From: Acidocella sp.
GTDB lineage: Bacteria; Pseudomonadota; Alphaproteobacteria; Acetobacterales; Acetobacteraceae
Assembly: GCF_027352905.1 (NCBI RefSeq)
Contig: NZ_DAIEIF010000029.1
Span: 1-64,000, forward strand
DNA length: 64,000 nt
Direction: 5' to 3'
Positions 19,451 to 27,045 of the stretch are shown here, one piece after another. The notes under the pieces were generated by a model. That model saw nothing but the letters and a program-made list of their open reading frames with translations. It was not told the DNA's origin and ran no database searches. Position numbers and translations under genes: made by a program. Numbering within the stretch: the first letter of the stretch is position 1; each line of letters begins with the position of its first letter.

Positions 19451-20608
19451 CTAACCCGCTAAGGAGCGCAAGGCAGCGGGGTGCAGGCGCCGGGCCGAAG
19501 CCGCGCCGGGCGGCGGCCGCCGCGCTTGCCGCCGCCAGACCGGCACGTACCAGATGATGGCGATGGCCAGGGCGAGCATGGCGGGCGCCCACCATAAGCC
19601 GGGGAAACCGCCGATCAAGCCGTGCTGCACCCAGCTTCGCGCCGTGCTGCACGCGAAAAAATAGGCGGAATAGGCGAGGATCGCCGGACCGAATCTGGTG
19701 TAGCGGCCCTGGCGCGGCTGCCCCCGGCTGAGCAGCGCGCCCAACAGCGCCAGCAGCATGGTGGAGACGCCGGTGGACAGGCGCCATTGCCGCTCGGCCA
19801 CATCGGGAGGGCTGGAGGAGGAGAGCAGATGCTCCATGCCCGCCGCCACCGAGCTATATTTGTAATTCGTCGTAATCTCGCTATCGGGGCTGACATTGAT
19901 CTGAGCCGCGTCGAGAACCTGGTCTTTGGCCGGGGCGTCCGGGTAAAACTGATAGACATGGGCGCCGAAGAGATGGACGACGCGGCGTCCATCCGTCCCG
20001 GTGGCGGCGGGTGTCGCGTTATCGGCGTAGATCACCTCGATATGATCACGCTCGCGCTGCGCCACGAAAACCCGCAGGGCCGGGGCGTGCGGCCCGGCGC
20101 GGCTGCCGAGGAAAATGACACGGTCGCCATCGGAGCTGGCGTAGAACGTTCCCGCCTCCATGGCGTTTACATTCATCATCGCCGCGGCGCGGTGGGAGAT
20201 GTCATGCGTGGCCAGATAGGCTTTGGGCCGGGCGAAGACCGAGAGGCCGACGACGAGCAGGGCGAGCGCCAGCGCCACCCCCATGACGGGGGCCAGGAAT
20301 TCGCGCGGCCCCATGCCGAGCGCCTGCATGGCGGTCACCTCGTCATCCATTTGCAACCGGCCGAATCCCGTCACCACGGCCATGAACAGCGAGACCGGGA
20401 GGATGACATCCATGGAGATCAGCAGCTTGAGAAAGGTGAGGGCGAAGATGGAGCCGACCGGCAGCAGGCCGCTCACCGCGTCCGAGAGAATCTGGGCCAG
20501 GCTGTAGCCAGAGAACAGCAAGGCGAGAATGCCGAGGATCACCGCGAAGGGCCGTAGAATCTCCCGGATGATATATGCCGTGACGATCAATTTCCTGGAC
20601 CCATCCAT
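19451..20608 (-). CDS. lptF: LptF-family lipid export permease
   Basis: A 385-residue partner of LptG with the same plan. Helices are at about 12-35 and 50-80, QALGMGPREFLAPVMG precedes the third helix, a periplasmic domain spans about 120-265, and three C-terminal helices end in a basic tail. ATG 20608 (MDGSRKLIVTAYIIREILRP) is preferred to an upstream TTG 20656. It is divergent from the ACP-serine palmitoyltransferase operon, with a short AT-richer promoter region around 20670-20700. It pairs with lptG at one-base spacing. Confidence 0.88.
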   Translation of the reverse strand: MDGSRKLIVTAYIIREILRPFAVILGILALLFSGYSLAQILSDAVSGLLPVGSIFALTFLKLLISMDVILPVSLFMAVVTGFGRLQMDDEVTAMQALGMGPREFLAPVMGVALALALLVVGLSVFARPKAYLATHDISHRAAAMMNVNAMEAGTFYASSDGDRVIFLGSRAGPHAPALRVFVAQRERDHIEVIYADNATPAATGTDGRRVVHLFGAHVYQFYPDAPAKDQVLDAAQINVSPDSEITTNYKYSSVAAGMEHLLSSSSPPDVAERQWRLSTGVSTMLLALLGALLSRGQPRQGRYTRFGPAILAYSAYFFACSTARSWVQHGLIGGFPGLWWAPAMLALAIAIIWYVPVWRRQARRPPPGAASARRLHPAALRSLAG

Positions 20609-20778
20609 CTTCGCCCGCCCGCGGGTGCCGCGGTTTTGCCCGGCCCCCCGTGACAATGCGATGCCGACTCTTTAATAAGGAGGCTTAGGACTTGTATAGG
20701 TTTAAATTTCCGCCCGCCATGGGCCGCCCATGCGGGGCTGGCTTGCGGCGGCGGGACAGAGGAGCGGCGGTCCGCCAG

Positions 20779-21030
20779 ATGCCCGAAGACAATGAGGATA
20801 TCCGTGAGGTGATTTTCGGCGCGCTGCGCGCGGCCCTGCCGCAGGCGCGCCCGCTCTCGGACGAAACGCATATCATTGAGGATCTCGGGCTGGATTCCGT
20901 GGCGGTGATGGATTTTGTCATGGAGATCGAGGACAGGCTCGATATTTCCGTGCCGCTCGACCAGATCGCCGAGGTCGAGACGCTGGGGGATCTCGTCGCG
21001 ACAGTGCAACGGCTGAAGGCCGCGCGGTGA
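20779..21030 (+). CDS. Acyl carrier protein of the sphingolipid pathway
   Basis: An 83-residue acyl carrier protein. The phosphopantetheine attachment serine is Ser40 in EDLGLDSVAVMDFVMEIED. It ends three bases before the serine palmitoyltransferase start, so the two are co-translated. In Caulobacter a dedicated ACP next to spt supplies the acyl donor. Here the FAAL-type ligase in the same locus is the probable loading enzyme. The upstream in-frame extension to 20692 is not ACP-like and is rejected. Confidence 0.9.
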   Translation: MPEDNEDIREVIFGALRAALPQARPLSDETHIIEDLGLDSVAVMDFVMEIEDRLDISVPLDQIAEVETLGDLVATVQRLKAAR

Positions 21031-21033
21031 GCG

Positions 21034-22251
21034 ATGGCCCTGTTCGATAAATACGCGGCCCTGGCTGAACAGTATCGCCGGCTGGAGGAGGCGGGAGCCA
21101 ACCCCTTCAATGTTCCGTTCGACGAGGTGCTCTCCCCCACCGAGGCGGTGATCGCCGGGCGGCGGACGCTGTTGCTTGGCACCAATAATTATCTCGGACT
21201 CACCTACGACCCCGCCGTGATCGAGGCGGCCCGCCAGGCGACGCGGGCGCTGGGCACCGGCACCACCGGCTCGCGCATCGCCAATGGCAGCTATGGCGGC
21301 CATGCGCGGCTGGAGCGCGCCCTGGCGGCGTTTTATGACCGCGCCCATGGCATGGTGTTCTCCACCGGTTACCAAGCCAATCTCGGCATCATCTCCGCCC
21401 TGGCGGGCAAGAACGATCATCTGCTGCTCGACGCCGATTCCCACGCCAGCATCTATGACGGCGCCCGGCTCGGCCATGCCCAGGTCATCCGCTTCCGCCA
21501 TAACAGCCCGGAGGATCTCGCCAGCCGGCTGCGCCGCCTGCGGCACGAGCCGGGGGACAAGATCATCGTCGTCGAGGGCATTTACTCGATGCTGGGCGAT
21601 ACCGCGCCGCTCAGGGAATTCGCGGCGGTCAAGCGGGAATATGGGGCCTATCTGGTGGTGGATGAGGCTCATTCCCTGGGCGTGCTGGGGGAGACGGGAC
21701 GCGGGCTGGCGGAACAGGCGGGGGTGGAGCCGGATGTCGATTTCATCGTTGGCACCTTCTCCAAGAGCCTCGCCGGGGTGGGCGGGTTCTGTGTCACCGA
21801 TATCGCCGGGGCGGAGATTTTACGGGTCGTCAGCCGGCCCTATATGTTCACCGCCTCGCTGCCGCCGGGGGTCATCGCCGCCGCCGAGGCCGCCTTGCAC
21901 GAGCTGCGCATGCGCCCCGCCTTGCGCCAGCGGCTGAACGAGAACGCGGTGCGGCTTTATCGGGGGCTGGAGCGGCTCGGCTTCGAGCTGGGGCCAGAGC
22001 CGAGCCCGGTGGTTTCCGCGATCATGCCTTCGCCGGATGCCGCCTTCGGCTTCTGGGCGGCCTTGCTCAAGGCCGGGCTCTACACCAATGTCAGCCTGCC
22101 TCCGGCCACGCCCGGGGGGCTGGCCTTGCTGCGTTCCAGCGTCAGCGCCGCGCATAGCCCGGCGCAGATCGATCATGCCATCGGCCTGTTCGCCGAGCTG
22201 GGCCGCGCGCAGGGGCTGCTGCCGAGCCGGGCCGCCCTGGCGGTGAAATAA
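21034..22251 (+). CDS. spt: Serine palmitoyltransferase (alpha-oxoamine synthase family)
   Basis: A 405-residue PLP enzyme that condenses serine with an acyl thioester to 3-keto-sphinganine, the committed step of sphingolipid synthesis. Active-site residues of the family are present: His137 in DADSHASI, Asp210 and His213 in VVDEAHSLG, and the PLP lysine Lys244 in GTFSKSLAGVGG. TGYQANLGII and the GTGTTGSRIANGSYGGH loop are typical of bacterial SPT rather than of KBL or BioF. Partnership with a dedicated ACP, CerR-like reductase and bCerS-like protein supports SPT over 8-amino-7-oxononanoate synthase. Confidence 0.9.
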   Translation: MALFDKYAALAEQYRRLEEAGANPFNVPFDEVLSPTEAVIAGRRTLLLGTNNYLGLTYDPAVIEAARQATRALGTGTTGSRIANGSYGGHARLERALAAFYDRAHGMVFSTGYQANLGIISALAGKNDHLLLDADSHASIYDGARLGHAQVIRFRHNSPEDLASRLRRLRHEPGDKIIVVEGIYSMLGDTAPLREFAAVKREYGAYLVVDEAHSLGVLGETGRGLAEQAGVEPDVDFIVGTFSKSLAGVGGFCVTDIAGAEILRVVSRPYMFTASLPPGVIAAAEAALHELRMRPALRQRLNENAVRLYRGLERLGFELGPEPSPVVSAIMPSPDAAFGFWAALLKAGLYTNVSLPPATPGGLALLRSSVSAAHSPAQIDHAIGLFAELGRAQGLLPSRAALAVK

Positions 22252-22271
22252 CGCTTAATCACCCGGCGCCG

Positions 22272-23411
22272 ATGCGTGAGGTCGCGATCTACCGGCACAA
22301 CCTGTTCAGGGTGTCGGAACCGTTCATCACCCAGCAGGCGCAGGGCCTGCAACGCTACCGGCCGGTTTATCTAGGGCGGCTGCGCATGGGTCCGGCGCCG
22401 CCAGGCGCGGAGTTCCTGGCGCTGGAGGATCTCGCGCCGCCGCGGCTGAAGCTGCTGCCCGCCGGCTGGCACCTGCTTTCCGCCAGCCCGCATCCCTATC
22501 TCTATATGCTGGAAGGGCGGCGGCCCGCCCTCATCCATGCCCATTTCGGCGTGGACGGTCTGCACGCCCTGCCGCTGGCGGCGCGGCTCGGCGTGCCGCT
22601 GGTCACCACCTTTCATGGGTTCGACGCCACGCTCGGCACGCCCGGCCTGCTCGCCAACCCGGCCTGGGCGCGCTATGCGCTGCGGCGCGGGCGGCTGGCG
22701 GCGCAAGGCGGGCTTTTTCTCGCCGCCTCGGCCTTTCTGCGCCGCAAATTGCTGGATCTCGATTTCCCGCCGGAGCGGGTGCGCGTGCATTATATCGGGG
22801 TGGATACCCGCGCGATCATGCCCCGCGCCCCGGCGGAGGAAGAGGAGGTGATCCTCCACGTGGCGCGGCTGGAGCCGGTGAAGGGAACGGAAATTCTGAT
22901 CCGCGCCTTCGCCCAATTGGCGCCCCGCTATGCCCAGGCCCGGCTCGTTATCATCGGCGAGGGCGGGCTGCGCAAATCCTTGCAGCGCCTGGCGCGGGAA
23001 AGCGGCGCGGGTGAGCGGATCGTCTTTCTCGGGGCGCGCCCTCATCCGGAGGTTCTCGCCTGGATGCGCCGGGCCGCCATGCTCGTTCTGCCCAGCGTGC
23101 GCACCTCATCGGGCCGGGAGGAGGGGCTCGGCATGGTGCTGCTGGAAGCCGCCGCCACTGGCGTGCCGGGCATCGGCTCGCGCGTCGGCGGCATCGCCGA
23201 GGGCATCGCCGAGGGCAAAAGCGGCTTCGTGGTGCCCGAGCGCGATCCCGACTCGCTGGCCCACGCCATCGCCACCCTGCTTGCCAACCCTGGCTTGCGC
23301 CAGCGCATGGGGGCGGCGGCGCGCCAGCAGGTGGAGCGGTATTTCGACCTCAGCCGCCAGACCGCCGCGCTTGAGGATCTTTACGACGCCATGCTGGACG
23401 GGCGCGGATGA
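22272..23411 (+). CDS. Glycosyltransferase, GT4 family
   Basis: A 379-residue cytoplasmic GT-B enzyme. The N-terminal domain includes ALIHAHFGVDGLHAL and TTFHGFDATL. The C-terminal domain starts near ILHVARLEPVKGTEIL and holds the E-x7-E nucleotide-sugar motif in EEGLGMVLLEAAATG. It lies 20 bases after spt and overlaps the PIG-L deacetylase by ATGA. The pair GT4 plus de-N-acetylase parallels MshA-MshB of mycothiol synthesis and PIG-A/PIG-L of GPI synthesis, so transfer of N-acetylhexosamine to the inositol-lipid is a reasonable hypothesis. Confidence 0.88.
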   Translation: MREVAIYRHNLFRVSEPFITQQAQGLQRYRPVYLGRLRMGPAPPGAEFLALEDLAPPRLKLLPAGWHLLSASPHPYLYMLEGRRPALIHAHFGVDGLHALPLAARLGVPLVTTFHGFDATLGTPGLLANPAWARYALRRGRLAAQGGLFLAASAFLRRKLLDLDFPPERVRVHYIGVDTRAIMPRAPAEEEEVILHVARLEPVKGTEILIRAFAQLAPRYAQARLVIIGEGGLRKSLQRLARESGAGERIVFLGARPHPEVLAWMRRAAMLVLPSVRTSSGREEGLGMVLLEAAATGVPGIGSRVGGIAEGIAEGKSGFVVPERDPDSLAHAIATLLANPGLRQRMGAAARQQVERYFDLSRQTAALEDLYDAMLDGRG

Positions 23412-24154
23412 CCCGCGCCGCGCTGGTGGCCGCCCATCCCGATGATGAGATCCTTTGGCTCAGCCCGGCGGTGGCGGCGGCTGACCCGCTGGTGCTCTGC
23501 TTCGGCGCGCCATTTGCCAACCCGGCCAGGGCGGCCAGCCGCGCCCGCGCCGTGGCCGCTTTGGGCCTGCCGCGACTCGTCAACCTGAACCTGCCGGAAA
23601 GCGGGGCGCGGCCCCATGTGGATTGGACCCCGCCCCATCTCACACCCTTCGGGATCGGGATCACCGACCTCGCCGCGCGGGCGCGCTATGAGGCGAATTT
23701 CCATAGCCTCGTGGAGCGGCTGCGGCTGGTGCTGCAAGGGGTGGAGGCGGTCTATACCCATAATCCCTGGGGAGAATATGGCCACCCGGAGCATATCCAG
23801 GTGCATCGCGCCGTGGGCACCCTGCAAGCGGAGCTGGGCTTTACGCTATGGTTTTCCGGCTATGTCGCGCCGCTGAGCCTGGGGCTGGCGCGCCAGCTGG
23901 GGGCGGAGCCGCTCTGGCGGGAGAAGCGGGTGGCCGCGCCGGATGTGCGCCTCGCGCGGCGTTTGCGCGGCGTGTATCTGCGCTACCGGGCCTGGACGTG
24001 GTCGCCTTTTCATGTCTGGCCCGCCTGGGAGACGCTCTATGCCCAGCCGCCCGGCCCGCGCGCGGGCTGGCGGGGCCTGCGTGGCGAAACCTTGCTGGAT
24101 GCGACGCGGCTGCGCTGGTGGGTGGCGCCGGCGAAGGCGAAATGCTTAATCTAG
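23408..24154 (+). CDS. PIG-L family de-N-acetylase
   Basis: A 248-residue zinc-dependent deacetylase. The metal and catalytic motif AHPDDE is at residues 9-14, and the second zinc site HPEH is at 126-129. Homologues remove acetyl from GlcNAc-inositol compounds (MshB, PIG-L) or from lipid intermediates. It is translationally coupled to the GT4 gene. In this locus the likely substrate is a GlcNAc-inositol-phosphoceramide, giving a free amine on the head group. It terminates at TAG, 19 bases before the serine hydrolase gene. Confidence 0.88.
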   Translation: MTRAALVAAHPDDEILWLSPAVAAADPLVLCFGAPFANPARAASRARAVAALGLPRLVNLNLPESGARPHVDWTPPHLTPFGIGITDLAARARYEANFHSLVERLRLVLQGVEAVYTHNPWGEYGHPEHIQVHRAVGTLQAELGFTLWFSGYVAPLSLGLARQLGAEPLWREKRVAAPDVRLARRLRGVYLRYRAWTWSPFHVWPAWETLYAQPPGPRAGWRGLRGETLLDATRLRWWVAPAKAKCLI

Positions 24155-24173
24155 CCGTCTAAGGAGGGATGCC

Positions 24174-25322
24174 ATGAATAAAACCGGGCTGGATCATCTG
24201 CTGCGCGAGGCCGCCGCCAAGGGACGCGTGGCGGGGGTGGTGGCACTGGCCGCCGACCGCAACGGCCCGATTTACGAGGCGGCCTTTGGCGAGCGCGTGC
24301 GCGGCGGCGGCGTGGCCATGACGCTGGATACGGTGTTTCACATCGCCTCGATGACCAAGGCCATCACCGCCGCCGCCGCGATGCAGCTGGTGGAGCAGGG
24401 AAAAATCTCCCTGGATGAGCCGCTGGGCCGGCTGCTGCCCTATCTGGATCAGCCGCCCGTGCTGGAAGGGTTCGAGGCCGCAGGCCAGCCCCGCCTGCGT
24501 CCGGCTCGCGCGCCGGTCACGCTGCGCCAGCTTCTCACCCATACGGCCGGCTTCGCCTATGATATCTGGAACGCCGATCTCAACCGCTATCTCAAAGCTT
24601 CGGGACTTCCCGGCGCGCGGTCGGGACGGCTCAAGGGGCTGGAGCAACCGCTCGCCTTCGAACCGGGAACGCGCTGGGAATACGGCATCGGCATAGACTG
24701 GGCCGGGCGGGTGGTCGAGGCGGTGAGCGGCCAGGATCTCAATTCCTATGTCCTGGATCATATCCTCCGCCCCCTGGGCATGAAGGATGCGAGCTACGTT
24801 CCGGACGACGCGCAGGCCGGGCGCGGGGCCGGGCTGCATGTCCGCCATCCGGATGGCACGCTCTCCGGCCAGGATTTCCGCAAGCCGAGCTTTCCTGAAT
24901 TTTTTCCGGGTGGCGCTGGCCTCGTTTCCACCGGGCCTGATTATCTGCGTTTCCTCCAGGCTTTATTGGCGGGCGGCGGCGGGGTTCTGCGCCCGGAGAC
25001 GGTGGCGATGATGCTGCAAAACCAGATGGGCGCGCTCGACGTGCTGCCGCTGCGCACCGCCGAGCCTGGATTGTCTCATGATTTCGAGTTTTTTCCTGGC
25101 CAGCCGAAGAAATGGGGGCTGAGCTTTCTCATCAATACCAAGGCGGTGCCCGGCCGCCGGGGGGCGGGCAGCGCGGGCTGGGCCGGGCTGTTCAACTGCT
25201 ATTACTGGCTCGACCCCGGCGCGGGTGTGGCGGGGGTGATGCTGACCCAGAGCCTGCCCTTCGCCGATCCCGTTCTGCTCGACCTGTTCGGTCGATTCGA
25301 AGCCGGGGTTTACGCGGCCTAA
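24174..25322 (+). CDS. Serine beta-lactamase-fold hydrolase/esterase
   Basis: A 382-residue protein of the class C beta-lactamase/family VIII esterase group. The nucleophile motif S59-M-T-K62 is in FHIASMTKAI, the tyrosine motif is in RWEYGIGIDW, and LLTHTAGF is the conserved loop. There is no signal peptide, so it is probably cytoplasmic and an esterase rather than a secreted lactamase. A strong ribosome-binding site (AAGGAGG) precedes ATG 24174. It follows the PIG-L gene by 19 bases and may share its transcript, but a link to lipid synthesis is unproven. Confidence 0.85.
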   Translation: MNKTGLDHLLREAAAKGRVAGVVALAADRNGPIYEAAFGERVRGGGVAMTLDTVFHIASMTKAITAAAAMQLVEQGKISLDEPLGRLLPYLDQPPVLEGFEAAGQPRLRPARAPVTLRQLLTHTAGFAYDIWNADLNRYLKASGLPGARSGRLKGLEQPLAFEPGTRWEYGIGIDWAGRVVEAVSGQDLNSYVLDHILRPLGMKDASYVPDDAQAGRGAGLHVRHPDGTLSGQDFRKPSFPEFFPGGAGLVSTGPDYLRFLQALLAGGGGVLRPETVAMMLQNQMGALDVLPLRTAEPGLSHDFEFFPGQPKKWGLSFLINTKAVPGRRGAGSAGWAGLFNCYYWLDPGAGVAGVMLTQSLPFADPVLLDLFGRFEAGVYAA

Positions 25323-26593
25323 ACCCCCATCCAGTCACGCAGCCGGTACCACCAGGAGCCCATGACGGTCAGCGGCACACGCAGGCGCTGCCCGCCGGGG
25401 AAAGGAAAATAGGGCAGGCTGGCGAAGACGTCGAAACGCGATGGATCACCCGTCACCGCCTCGGCCAGCAGCCTTGCCAGCAGATGCGTGGTCGTTACCC
25501 CATGGCCGCTATCGCCATGGGAGAAATAGACGTTCGGGGCGAACCGCCCGATTTGCGGAAACCGCGTGAGGGTGAGGGCGAAATTGCCGCTCCAGGCGAA
25601 ATCGATGCGCGCTTCCTTGAGGCTGGGAAAGGTCTTGTGCATCAGCGGCAGGATCTTGGCGCGCACGCTCTCCGGATCATGCCCGCCATAGACGGTGCCG
25701 CCGCCATAAAGAATGCGGTTATCGGCGGTGCGGCGGAAATAATCGAGGAAGAAATTGCAATCCTCGACGCAGAGATCGGTGGGCAGGAGGGCGGCGGCCT
25801 CCTCGCCCAGCGGCTCGGTCGTCAGCACCTGGGTGGAAACGGGCATGATCCGCCCTTCCAGCTCCGGTAGCACCCCGCGCAGATAGGCATTGCCGCAAAC
25901 CAGCACGGTCTTGGCCCGCACCTCGCCCTGCGCGGTTTTCACCGCCACCGTCTCGCCCGGGGTGACGGCGGTGACCGGGGAATTCTCATAGATCGCGACG
26001 CCTAAGGATTCGGCGGCCTCGGCCTCGCCCTGCACGAGGTTGAGCGGGTGCAGATGCCCGCCCTTGCGGTCGATGAGACCGCCGACATAACGCTCGGTTT
26101 TCACGTGGCGTTGCAGCCCCGCCTTGTCGAGCAGTTCGAAATCGCGGAAGCCGTACTCCCCCCAGAGTTTCTGATGCCGCTCCAGCCCGCGCAGCTGGGC
26201 GTGGTTGAGCGCGGCAAAGAGATTGCCGGGCTTGAGATCGCATTGAATGTTATATTTGGCGGCGCGGGCGCGGATGATGTCGCCGCCCTCGCAGGCCATG
26301 GCGCCGATCTTGCGGCCCGCCGCCTAGCCATAACGTTTGGCGATGACATCGAGATCGCGGGAGTAGCCATTGACGATCTGGCCGCCATTGCGGCCCGAGG
26401 CGCCGAAGCCGATTTTTACCGCCTCCAGCAGCACGGGCCGCCGGCCACGCTCCGCGAGCTCCAGCGCGGCGTTCACCCCGGTGAAGCCGCCGCCGATGAC
26501 ACAGATATCGGCCTCGATGCCGCCCCGCAGCGGCGGTCTCGCATCCTTCCGGTGCGCGGTGGCGGCGTAATAGGAATTCACATGGTCAGTCAT
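25319..26593 (-). pseudogene. FAD-dependent amine oxidoreductase (PuuB-like) interrupted by an amber codon
   Basis: From ATG 26593 the frame encodes a DAO-family flavoprotein of about 424 residues resembling gamma-glutamylputrescine oxidase. The FAD motif VIGGGFTGVNAALEL is followed by GASGRNGGQ, and the C-terminal FSHGDSGHGVTTTH is typical. At codon 90 (26324-26326) a TAG interrupts the frame between KRYG and AAGRKIGAM, after which the reading frame is intact to the end. The FAD-binding fragment is thus separated from the rest. A point mutation from GAG or CAG would account for it. The start overlaps the preceding gene by 8 bases. Confidence 0.85.
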
Positions 26594-26990
26594 TTTTATC
26601 CGGTCCCATCAACATGACGGCGAAGATCGCGCCCAATACGCTCATGGTGATGACCATGAGTCTGATCCGGTAGGCTTCCGCCCTGGCCTGGGCCAGCGCC
26701 TCCTGCCGCATATGCCGCTCGGCGGCGGCGACGCGGGCCGCCAGTGGCCCGGCGTCATTGGCGACGATGGCGGCGGTATCCGGGTCCACGGCGTTTGGCA
26801 GCGCGGCGATCGCCGCCTGCGCCGCGGCCGGGTTCGGCGCGTCCCGCACCTTATCCAGCGCCGCCTGCTGGTGCAGCAGATCCACCAGCGGGGCGGGAAT
26901 GGAGAAGCTGGCGAAGCAGCCGATGAGAGCCGGCAGCAGGAAGCAGCACAGCATAAAGCCGATGCGGGAGGGCGAAACCTGGCGGGCCAT
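26586..26990 (-). CDS. Small membrane protein of unknown function
   Basis: A 134-residue protein (start ATG 26990, MARQVSPSRIGF; ATG 27026 would add 12 residues). It has a helix near each end (FMLCCFLLPALIGCFASF and LMVITMSVLGAIFAVMLM) and an Ala-rich, partly charged segment between them that is probably periplasmic and helical. I recognise no family. Its stop overlaps the start of the interrupted FAD oxidoreductase by 8 bases, so the two were translated together and it may have served the same amine-oxidising system. Confidence 0.55.
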   Translation of the reverse strand: MARQVSPSRIGFMLCCFLLPALIGCFASFSIPAPLVDLLHQQAALDKVRDAPNPAAAQAAIAALPNAVDPDTAAIVANDAGPLAARVAAAERHMRQEALAQARAEAYRIRLMVITMSVLGAIFAVMLMGPDKND

Positions 26991-27045
26991 GCCGCCCCGC
27001 ATCAGGGGAAAACGCGCCGATGTCAAATGAAAGGATGGCGGCCGG

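Noticed and set aside
8190-26326. Recoding of TAG as a sense codon (two genes with in-frame TAG).
   Set aside because: Several neighbouring genes end naturally at TAG (the bCerS-like gene, lptF, the PIG-L gene), and no suppressor tRNA is seen. Independent point mutations or sequence errors are simpler.
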